Source of the DNA: Myxocyprinus asiaticus
Taxonomy: Eukaryota; Chordata; Actinopteri; Cypriniformes; Catostomidae
Reading direction: 5' to 3'
NCBI RefSeq assembly: GCF_019703515.2
Contig: NC_059373.1
Span: forward strand, 19,492,281-19,556,280
Length of the DNA stretch: 64,000 bases
A program made the translations under genes and the position numbers. Shown in pieces: positions 54,601 to 64,000 of the stretch (its first letter is position 1; each line of letters begins with the position of its first letter). The notes beneath the pieces were generated by a model. The model saw only the letters and a list, made by a program, of their open reading frames with translations. It did not search any database and had not been told where the DNA came from.

Positions 54601-54813
54601 ACAACCATTTTCCGTGGTGGACTGAATTTAGGAGAGACATAAAGCAGCTGGTCGCTCTGACACACTTCAGCATCTGGATTTTTTTTTTTTTCCTATTGCC
54701 AAGAAATCAAATAATCTCTCTTTAAAAGAACTGTGCGAGGTAAGGTGTAATGTTGCCTTTATATACCATTATGTTTTGTTTTAACAGTTAAAATGTTCCT
54801 GAATGTTGTAATG

Positions 54814-54816
<3 letters not shown>

Positions 54817-54867
<51 letters not shown>
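54817..54867. repeat. (CT)n microsatellite
   Basis: Uninterrupted CT dinucleotide run of about 50 bp, 1.6 kb upstream of dlx6a. Confidence 0.95.
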
Positions 54868-54872
<5 letters not shown>

Positions 54873-55477
54873 TTTTAGTCTGAAAACGTCTGAATATTTG
54901 CATAAATGCATTTGTTGGATGAGTAAATATTAGTGAGCATGAATTTGAATGATTATGGGACTTTCTGCTTGCTCGGAACCGAATGTACACAACCAGTCTG
55001 AAGATTTTGTCAAGCAGTGAGAGCAGGACCAGATATTATTTAATAACCTTGGCATGGTACAAACAAAACTTCCAATTATGCTTTCTCGTTGGCATTATAC
55101 GTGCTTAACTGATCGAGACGTCATGGTTAAATGTCTACAAAATGGTTTTCTTCACCTGCGTTGACAGTTAATCTTTCTAGACAATAAAGGACATAAATAT
55201 AGAATCTAGGGACTGATCAATATAAACGCAGAAGCATTTGATAGGAGGACGTTAATTGACAAGATTCTGCAAACGCACAGTATTTGTTTCAGCATAACTC
55301 GATCATGTATGTCAATTAAACATGCTGTTTTAATTGTACTGTGTGCTGTGAGTCATTGTTTTCCAAGTTTTATGGGAGAAAAAATGGGCTAAAATGCTTG
55401 ATTTATAACAACGCAAAAAATTCTTTAGCGCCTCTAAAATTCCCCAGGGGCTTCTGCGGACGTCTTTATTATTCTGA

Positions 55478-55478
55478 A

Positions 55479-55530
<52 letters not shown>

Positions 55531-55660
55531 GTAAAATAAATTAAATAAAACAATAGAATTAGAAAAATTAATTGTCCCTAAAACATGACATTTTGTCGGA
55601 TACAAAGCATAAAATTAAGAGTACATTTTAATTTTTGTTTTATAAATGCGTTATTTCAGC

Positions 55661-55723
<63 letters not shown>

Positions 55724-55765
55724 GTATTATAAATGCGTTATTTCAGCATAATAATAATAATAGTA
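55478..55765. repeat. (AAT)n microsatellites with a local duplication
   Basis: Three AAT runs (55478-55530, 55661-55720, 55749-55763). The last two are each preceded by the same TATAAATGCGTTATTTCAGC, about 88 bp apart, showing a tandem duplication that includes the microsatellite edge. Poly-Asn or poly-Tyr frames here are artefacts. Confidence 0.85.
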
Positions 55766-58700
55766 AAGAATAAAAAGAATATTGTGTGTAACTGTATCTA
55801 TAAGCATCATATTACATCCTGTCAAAGAGACAGAAGAGGATCTGTGTGGACATGACGGCGCTCGAGTGCATCCATGCTTGCATGTGCGTCTATCTCTGCC
55901 ATATCTGAACCTTAACACAAAACTAGTTGTTGCATTGGTTCATTTCGAATTAAGCGCACGAGATCTTGTTATCATTGGTCCTAACAGACATATTGACCGG
56001 CTCGGATGGAAAGGCACCTAGATTTTAGAGACTTGCTAGTCCAGCAGAGGCGGCTCTCTCCCGAGTTCAACAAACCGGCTGTACACAGACACCCAGGCGT
56101 CGACGGATTTCCATGGCTGCTGAGCAGAGGAAGTGGAGGGGCAAAGCGAAGGCAGATGCATAGCACGCGCAGTTGTCAGTATGCTGCAAGAGATCACTAC
56201 AATAGTAATCAAGAGGAGAGCAAATAGACCAAACCACCAGACCCCTCCCTACAATATCTAGGTCACATATAAGCATATATTTTATTTCAGGACTGTTACA
56301 TGAAATATTTAGCTGAGCATGTAAAGGTCTCCAGATAAGTTGCTTAATTTGATAGGAAGTCGATGTTAGAAAAATAAAGATAAAAAGACTATAAACATGT
56401 AAAAGGGCCTTACGACCACTTGCATGAATTTGATTAAAATATTCAACTGTAAATAGTTAGAATGTTTAGAAATCTAAATACTTTCTGCGTCCAATAATCT
56501 CCAGTAAGCAATTAAGGTTTGGTGAGTTTTAATATCAAATTAACCACAGAGCAAATATACCCCTACTATTAAGCTCATAGCTCCACCTGATTGACTGGTG
56601 TGTTGATTAATGCAACTTTAGCCTAGAGGTCACGGTTATGGTCGGGTCAAACCATAACGGTCCATTTTTGATGCCCATGTGATTTCCAAATTAATATGTT
56701 TAAGGGCCGGCCTATCATCTTACAGTCAGATTTGCCTTATTTGTGTCTTTGCCTTTGACGTATTTCTTTGTGTCATTTATTTTTAATTATCTCTAAAAAA
56801 TAAAATAAAAAAAGAAGAAAGAACATAAGGCCTGAGAGGATGCGTCATTGTTCAAGGCAAAATTGCACCCAACACAGTGCGCATGGTGCCTCTTATAAGC
56901 ATTCATTTCATTTCATTTAAATTAAGGTGGCTCTGCTGAAATATCTTTTATCTTTTGAGAATGTTGAACAATTGAGAACAGTGGGATTTTTTTTCGGGGT
57001 TCTTTTTCGACTTAATAGAAGACATTATTAGCTCTGACAGCACACGGCTCAGGTCTGGGGGAGAGGATTTTCTAGAGAGATGACAGACAGGAAGGCCAGC
57101 AATCACAGGCTTTTTTATCCGAATGTACTGTTCGATGCCGTTTATCCCTGATGATAGAAAATTGCTCTGTTGCCAGGACGCGGCTGCTGAAATAGAGGGC
57201 AAGAGCAACATTTCCATTTTCCAGTTTGAAAGCCATTGACATGAATTAGTAAAGTGAAAAAAAAAAAAAAAAAAATCCAGCGGTAAACAAAGAGGGGCAA
57301 ACAAAGATACACTTTTTTCCCCTTGCTCCGAGCCCCCTTTCATTTAGTAAATTTTGGTTAGCTGCTTTTCTGAGGCTTTGAATTCAACACTTGCAAATGT
57401 AATAGCTGTCTGATGCGTATACCCGGAGATATTCCAAATGCAAAGCAAGGTGTAATTTGCCCCTGTTTACATCACTTACAACACGCTTTTTAAATTGTAA
57501 TAAAATCTGAAGACGGTCAATTGAAATATTGTCACATACACAATTTTAGCCTACTTTTTTTTTCTTTCTTTTTTTTTTTTTGTTGAGTAAAAATAGACCT
57601 AATTGCACTAATGCATACTTAATTAATTGCATTAAATGATTCGAATAATATCCTATTAAATAGTCATCATTGCGACAAGTGGCTGTCAGCTACCTCACAT
57701 TTATAATAGGCTTTTTTTTTTTCTTCCCTATAACGTCCTTAGATGTATGGATTTCTTAAATCCATAAAATCTTGAAGAAAAGTTTGTTAGAATATTACTT
57801 GTTATGACAGTTTGAAAACACACTTAAAGAATAGTGGGTTTACATGTCATGACAGACACATGCTTTATTGTTATTTGGGCGTGCAGTGACCAACCACAAG
57901 ATGCGCATTTGGCAAACAAGCGCGCGTTTAATAGGCGTTGTCCAAGGCGCACGAATAACCAACTTTCCTTGTTTAGGCATTTCACAGGTGAAAAAACGAA
58001 AAAAAAAAAAAAAAAAAAAAAACAATACATGTATACAATACATATAATCATCATTTTGATAAGCAGCAGAACCAGTTGTCATTTCTCGTCAAAACTGGAA
58101 AACTCGTCATATATATCCGCTAGATGAGCGTCACAATAATGCGAACCTGACAAATTCACGGTAAACAACTAAACGAGAATAAAGCTAGGCTGACTGTTAA
58201 TATTATACTATTATTATTATTGAACGCAGAGGCATAGCAACCACCTATAACTGAGGGTACATGCCCCCATATAAAAATGTCTTTGTAACAACAATAAAGT
58301 CAGTAATCAAAGCCTTCATCAGAAAATTGTTAACGTATTTCAGCATGCTTTAATCCATGCGCACTAATTCCTCTTGGTTCTCTAAACAACGGGTGAAATC
58401 AATGGCTATATTAATATTTACGTGATACAGAGATCCATTGGTCTTGGAAGGAAATTATTTTGCATATGAATCTTTTCCTGTCACGTAATAATGAGGGAAA
58501 CACTTTCTCCAGTCAGACATCTCATTTGATTTGTTTGCTTGTCTACATTGTCTGAACACAGCTTTTGGAGCATATGACCTATATAGGCCTACATTAGGCA
58601 ATTTTTCCATCCATGGCCATTATTTATAATCATTGCTATTAGCTGGACCTGATAAGATTTTGATCTTTGATTGAAGCTGGTCCAGCTAATCTGATTAAAG

Positions 58701-59498
58701 GGACCATATTATTGTTTCTTTGTGTTTCACAAGTATTTACATCATTAAGCAATGATATTTGGATTTTTATTGTAAACGCCAAGTGTTACAATGTCAACAC
58801 AAACATCCGACTCTGAAGTGATTAATTAAATGGACTGTTACACAAATACTTAATTGAATTTTTATTTAAAATAGGTCATGGTATTTTGTGGTGGCATTTG
58901 TTGGGCTGACATTGCGTGTGATTTAAGGAGAAGTTGGGCTGGTCTGAATTTAATGAGGTCAGGCAAGGAAGTGACAAACAATGAAGTACGGACAATTAAT
59001 AATTGTTCGCCTGAAACTCAAGAAGAGAGAGTTTGATGAGGCGTAAAGAGCAGAGAAAAAAAAGTCACACCTGGAGAACCGCCCTGCGCCTACCATATTC
59101 ATTCTCCTGCTATGGTTCACATGAAAACCAGTCTGCAGGAGCTGCATGTATTTCCCAGCTCCTGTTCATGGCTTAACAATCACAAACGCTACTACCTGAA
59201 AAGACAAACCTCAAAGTTCTCTAATAGCTGATGAAGGACATTTGAAATTCACTCATAAATAGTTCAGCGGGAGATCTAAAGACTGCGCAGTTTCACCAAT
59301 GAAGCTAAAAAATAAATAAATAAATAAATAAATAAAAAAATAAAAAAATGGCTAGTTGCCAAAATATTTGTGATTCAAAAAATACAAGCGGTTTAATCTA
59401 TCAAAAGGAGTATTTGAATCTAGAGGCTGCAGATCACTGAAAGATTTGCAGAGAATTAAAGTAACTCCCACAATTAAGTAGAGAGTACATTATTCCAT
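55766..59498. other. Gene-free dlx6a distal flank
   Basis: No gene recognised. A local GC-richer island at about 55840-56230 stands out from AT-rich surroundings. A perfect 12-bp inverted repeat lies at 58638-58690. A and T runs occur at 57256, 57560 and 58001. In other vertebrates this side faces sem1 and holds distal Dlx5/6 enhancers, so some of it may be regulatory. Confidence 0.4.
58638..58690. repeat. Perfect 12-bp inverted repeat (hairpin candidate)
   Basis: ATTAGCTGGACC at 58638-58649 is exactly complementary to GGTCCAGCTAAT at 58679-58690, with a 29-base spacer. It could fold as a stem-loop or be the remnant of a dispersed palindromic repeat. Confidence 0.7.
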
Positions 59499-59684
59499 TA
59501 AGGAATATTCCGGGTTCAACACAAGTTGAGGTCAATTGACAGCATGTATTGTATAATGTTGATGACCACAAAAAAAAAAAAAAAAAAAAAAAAAAGTTTT
59601 GTAGGCAAATATATAATTGTGCCACCATATTAATTTATTTCATCATAAATCTAAAATGTAATAAAAGAAAATAGTTTTTGAAAT

Positions 59685-60034
59685 TGATGACTTGGACCAA
59701 ATAATAAAGAAAAGCAGCCAATAAGTGCCCAACATAGATGGGAACTCCTTCAATACTGTTTAAAAAGCATCCCAGTGTGATACCTCAAGAAGTTGGTTGA
59801 GAAAATGTCAAGAGTACATGTCTGCAAATTCTAGGCAAAGGGTGACTACTTTGAAGATGCTAAAATATAACACAGTTTTGATTTATTTTGGATTTTGTTT
59901 AGTCACAACATAATTCCCATAGTTTCATTTATGTTATTCCATAGTTTTGATGACTTTACTATTATTCTAAAATGTGAAGAAAAAAAATTATAATAAAGAA
60001 TGAGTACGTGTTTCAAAACATTTGACCGGTAGTG
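59685..60034 (+). pseudogene. 3' fragment of a Tc1-like transposon
   Basis: Begins within the C-terminal third of a transposase (GACTTGGACCAAATAATAAA, then KKLVEKMSRVHVCKF-like residues and a stop). It continues through the typical 3' arm (CATAGTTTTGATGACTTTAC) and ends with TTTGACCGGTAGTG before TA at 60035. The catalytic core is absent. Confidence 0.75.
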
Positions 60035-60043
60035 TATATATAA

Positions 60044-60044
60044 A

Positions 60045-60090
<46 letters not shown>
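60044..60090. repeat. (AAT)n microsatellite
   Basis: About 15 AAT units directly after the Tc1 terminus. Confidence 0.9.
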
Positions 60091-60228
60091 TTGTACAGTG
60101 AGGCACACACAATGTAAGTGGATGGGGTCAGTCCCTAAGCATTAAAATACTTACATAATGCAAATGCTTTTATAAAATAATAAGCTTCACAATTCTGCCT
60201 CTAAACCCTCCAAAATCGGAATATTCCA

Positions 60229-62085
60229 TAGGTGAAGACTATTATATTACACATTCTGTTAGGCCTATACAAGTAAAAATGTGTGTACTGTACATGACAA
60301 AAACAATCTCAGTGAAAGTATACATTATAGTAATTATGCATTAATGGCTGTAAGGTTAATGGGAAATAAAATATCTCTTTATGTGGAAGAATAGTATTTG
60401 CATAGGTTCAAATTAAAGCATGATGAAGGTTTTCAGAGGAGTGTTTTTTCTAATCTAAAGTAGGCCTTAAAATATTTTACTTTTTCAAGTATAAACCAGA
60501 CTATTACATTTATATCTAGGCCGTGGTCTGTGCAAAAAATAAAATAAAATAAATAAAAAACTAAACAACAGGATACATTTTTCAGTTTCAGTTTCAAAGT
60601 CAGTTCGACCTTATATTTTATAAGATCAGTTGGACAAATATTGTTAAAGCTTGTATAATCTCACATTATTAATGTGCAACAAAGAATCCCCAAAGCACTT
60701 ATTTTCATAATCTTTAACTGCCATTTCAATTCAAGGGTTTTAGGCTTTTCCCATTTTACCAAAACACAAGCTGGCAATCACAGTGATAACTGCTCTTGGA
60801 AATGCATTAAACCAAGGAGCTCATTCAATCAATGCAAGGAGAGGCTGTTCAAATGAATACTGAATATACAGTGAAATCATCTACAGAATGATCGTCCAAA
60901 ATATCCAAGCAGCAAATCGCACATAAAACATGCATGTGTAACTGTGTTTGTATTTTGACTGGATGGGCAAAAGGATAGATTTGTGTTTGACTAAGGGGGA
61001 TTGGGATTGGGATTGGGGGTGGGCATAATGCTGAAATCCTCTCCATATAGAGCAACAAAGAGGAGGACAGTGGGAACGTTGTTCAAGCTTGGATCTAGAT
61101 CAAAATGTATCTGATCGCACCAGAATCTGGACATGTGGCTGTTTGAATGGCATGGAAGTCAATCTTTAGCTCTCATGCTTGCATCAACTGCTTTCCTTCT
61201 TTTCCAAAAGCAGGAAGGAGATGCAGGAAGGAGAAGGCAAGTATTTGAAGAGTATGTTTGTGGAGCCCCAAACCCACTGGAATCCTACATCCTTTGATGT
61301 TTCACAGCTGTTAAAAGTGGGCCTCAATAACAAACCAAATACATTTCATTCAGAGTTCAAATTTATAAAGTTCAACTATTGATATATTTAAAAATAACTG
61401 TTAGGAGGGCATTTGATAACAATGGTTCAGTTCCATATAAGGCATTTTTGCCTCTTTTTTTCTCTCTTTCTTTTGTTTGCTTTGTTTCAGCAGCATAAAA
61501 CATGCATCTCTTCATTGCATAATTAGGTGGGGGTATAAATGCTCTTCATAAATAATGCACAAGGAAACCTGGATAAAACAATGTTATGGCCCTCAACTAC
61601 ACACTCTCTCTCTGTCTGTCCAGCACCTCCTCTCCTCTCTCTCTCTCAGTCACCCCTGTTCGGTTTCTACAGCTGCAGTGAGTGAGATATGACCAGAGAA
61701 TTGGCCTCTGGGAGAGCAGCAAGCCATCTTGGTGCTATTAGGCTCGTGGCTAATAATAGGTGTTTCAGTCCGGGGGAAGATCAATCAGGGGGAATCATGG
61801 GGAATGTTCTGAGGAGCACTTTTACACATCTGTCCAGATGGATGAAATTACACTTGTCTGTTTTTAGTTGCATTACTCCTAAATTGGCTGTCTACTTTTT
61901 TTCTCTCTTTCTCTCACTCTCGCCTCATTCATGTGTCAGTGGTATACTAAAAGGATTCGGCACTAAACTCCCCGACATTTTGGTCTTTCCTTGCTCAGTC
62001 TGCTCTCTCTGCTCAGTCACTTTATTTACGTACTTGCATTCAAGAAGCTGTTTCTTGTAGAACAATGTAGAATTTACACAAGGTG
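60229..62085. other. Gene-free stretch
   Basis: AT-rich DNA with no reading frame of note. A short direct repeat GGGATTGGGATTGGGATTGG lies at about 61000-61019, and CT-rich tracts at about 61602-61650 and 61895-61920. Confidence 0.4.
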
Positions 62086-62345
62086 TATAAAGGAATAGTT
62101 GACCCAAAAATTATAATTCCCTCATTTACTCACCCTTATGCTGTTTCAAACTCGTATGACCTTCTTTTTTCAGCAGAAACAAACAAAGATATTTTAATGG
62201 TGATATGAGGCAAACATATCCATATAATGCAAGTCAATGGACCTTCAAATAGAGCTTCAAATCATGATCATGACTAGGGGACCACAACGTCAACATTTAT
62301 AGTGAATACGGAGATACATTTTGTTCTGTCCTCACCCAAAACCAA
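62086..62345. mobile_element. TTAA-type MITE, copy 4 (one arm)
   Basis: Starts AAAGGAATAGTTGACCCAAA followed by CTCATTTACTCACCC and GCAAGTCAATGG, matching one arm of the family at 2229-3483; the opposite arm is missing or diverged. Confidence 0.6.
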
Positions 62346-62484
62346 CTATATGGCTTAAGAAGGCATGGATTAAAGTGGCTGATTAGATAATCACATGGAT
62401 GATTGTTGGCGCCAGATGGGCTGGTTTGAGTATTTGAGTATGGCTGATCATGTATATATATACTGTATATATATACTGTATATA

Positions 62485-62560
62485 CTCACTAACCACTTTA
62501 TTAGGTACACCTGTTCATGCGAATATCTAATCAGCCAATCCTGTAGCAGCAGTGCATACA
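62485..62560. repeat. Fragment of a dispersed CACTTTATTAGGTACACCTG repeat
   Basis: CCACTTTATTAGGTACACCT followed by AATATCTAATCAGCCAATCC is a very common fish transposon-derived fragment. Only about 75 bp remain. Confidence 0.6.
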
Positions 62561-64000
62561 ATAAAACAGTTATGAGGTAAAATAAAGTAGGACAATTTTA
62601 ATGTTCCACATCATTTTTAAGTCACTAATCAAATATAAGCAAATTTATGGCACTGCGATTTTCAATTTCATTGTTGCACATGCTCTTTGTAACATTCTTA
62701 AATCATGATGGGATAACATGGGTTATCAGGTTTTGCACAAACTTGAGTCCATGCAAGCTTGAATACATACTGTCATTTAAGCAAAAATGGGACATACAAT
62801 TACTATACAATAGTAGTTTAATTGTATACAGTATATAGACAATACAATTACCTACATTACTAAGACATAAGTCATGTCAACAATACAATATGTAACGTAT
62901 TAAAATGCATAAACATACAAGCATTTTCACTAGTTGTTTCAGACTTTTGGAACCCCCCTCTTTTATTTTTATATCAGTGAAAATGAATACTGTAGAATAC
63001 ATCATTGTTGACTCCAAGCCTGCAGAGAATCCGATTTGAGATGTTCTCCTATTATTGATTGTCCAACATTGAGATATTTCAAGCACTGAGCAAGAAGTCT
63101 GAGAAGTCTTTTGAAAGACGCATGCAAGCTCCATGACCAGAGAAAGAAAATCAAGGCTCCCCAATGTGTTACCCCTAGCAACAAGGGAAATTAGCACTGA
63201 CATATGAGTGAGGCCAAGGAAAGGCTCGAAAAGTGACAATCAAAGTCGATGTAAAGACATACTCCCTGTTCTATTTATACTGAAATCAGCTTCTTTTATA
63301 TTTTCAGAAGGAAGAGCGCAAGCAAAGTTATAATGTATGTATTTTGTTCATTTCACTGTGCTGCACATTGTGCCTGCGACGAGCAGGCTCTCATGTTTGC
63401 CCCCTGCTGCGGTAAACAGAATGCAACTCTCATAGTGGATGCATTTCAGGGCACTCACAACACGCTAGTGAGGCTGACATGGCCTCCCTCATTTTCCGCC
63501 ACAAAATTCAGCTCTCATGATTGCCAACACACATAATGATAGCGTCTCCCAGAGTCAGAGAGGTGTCCCACTGGCGTTCCAATATTGTCTCTCTCATTTT
63601 GCAGAAAATTCAGCGGCGACTACATCGGAGATCCTGCCATCTACATGCATCAGAAGCTGTTTTGTTAATAGAAATACAAGGTGGACTGCATTATCCAAGG
63701 TATGGAGCAGCTTGCTGTTTCCTCTCATAACAAGACAACCTTACAAGCGAGGAGGAATATGCATGAATACATTAAAAGGTAATGAGGAAGCTGTCAGGAG
63801 AGGGTCGTTCGGGGCAGCGTTTGGCATCAGAGGCGTTGGAGAGCTTTCAGAGTATTATGTGATGGACTTGTCATCTCAGCATGAGAAGCAAAAAGGGGTG
63901 GAGATCAACAGTGTTACTAATGGCAACTGTTGCCAGGCCTTGCTTGATACTGATGCATGCATTAGATACATCTTCACTTGTAGTTTTGTAACATGAATGT
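62561..64000. other. Right-end flank, possible conserved non-coding DNA
   Basis: From about 63300 to 63990 the sequence is repeat-free, more GC-balanced than its surroundings, and open in two plus-strand frames (63517-63996, 159 codons; 63521-63730). I recognise no protein in either. A non-coding conserved block is at least as likely as an exon. Confidence 0.35.

Larger units (their letters stand above)
59499..60228. mobile_element. Palindromic element split by a Tc1 fragment
   Basis: The outer ends TTAAGGAATATTCCGGGTTC (59499) and, inverted, CGGAATATTCC (about 60218-60228) belong to the family also seen at 1371-1876 (shared GGATGGGGTCAGTCC core at about 60121). The centre is a Tc1 fragment and an (AAT)n run, so it is a nested composite. 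Confidence 0.6.

Noticed and set aside
53900..64000. sem1 exons expected beyond dlx6a
   Set aside because: I looked for the acidic sem1 coding sequence on both strands and found nothing resembling it; it is presumably beyond the right edge.

Overview
The window is vertebrate nuclear DNA from a teleost fish, most likely a cyprinid close to zebrafish. Protein-coding genes are split into exons with GT-AG junctions, intergenic DNA is AT-rich, and the repeats are typical of cyprinids: Tc1/mariner transposons including a Sleeping Beauty-like copy, a 5S rRNA-derived SINE3, TTAA-flanked palindromic MITEs, and (TA)n, (AAT)n and (CT)n tracts. The Dlx and Argonaute proteins match what I remember of the zebrafish proteins almost residue for residue.

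Layout from left to right. (1) 1-9359, minus strand: a CREB-regulated transcription coactivator gene, most like crtc2, in at least 12 exons and cut off by the left edge. (2) 10341-11028, plus strand: chrac1 (histone-fold subunit of CHRAC), divergent from crtc2 across a roughly 1 kb shared upstream region that holds a MITE. (3) 12219-16397, minus strand: a two-coding-exon gene for a 211-residue predicted secreted coiled-coil protein that I do not recognise. Its only coding intron holds an intact Tc1-like transposon and a decayed Sleeping Beauty-like one. (4) 17-21.6 kb: a repeat-rich spacer. (5) 27877-40413, minus strand: ago2, complete in 20 coding exons (872 aa), with a probable very long 3' UTR to its left. 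(6) 40.8-43.9 kb: a cluster of two Tc1-like elements between (TA)n tracts. (7) 46039-47707 plus and 51573-53200 minus: the convergent homeobox pair dlx5a and dlx6a. The space between them holds two non-repetitive TAAT-rich blocks at the expected place of the I56 forebrain enhancers, and a TATA-driven putative non-coding first exon oriented antisense to dlx6a, as for the mammalian Evf2/DLX6-AS transcript. (8) 53.2-64 kb: no gene recognised. In other vertebrates this side of dlx6 faces sem1 and carries craniofacial, limb and ear enhancers; several blocks here look like conserved non-coding DNA but cannot be proven so from one sequence.

Functionally the genes are independent: transcription coactivation (crtc2), chromatin remodelling (chrac1), small-RNA slicing (ago2; all four catalytic residues present) and a developmental homeobox bigene cluster. 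The chrac1/ago2 tail-to-tail order resembles the human arrangement, with the unknown secreted-protein gene lying between them. Splice sites were read by eye and checked by codon phase; repeat family names come from memory of consensus sequences and are tentative where stated.
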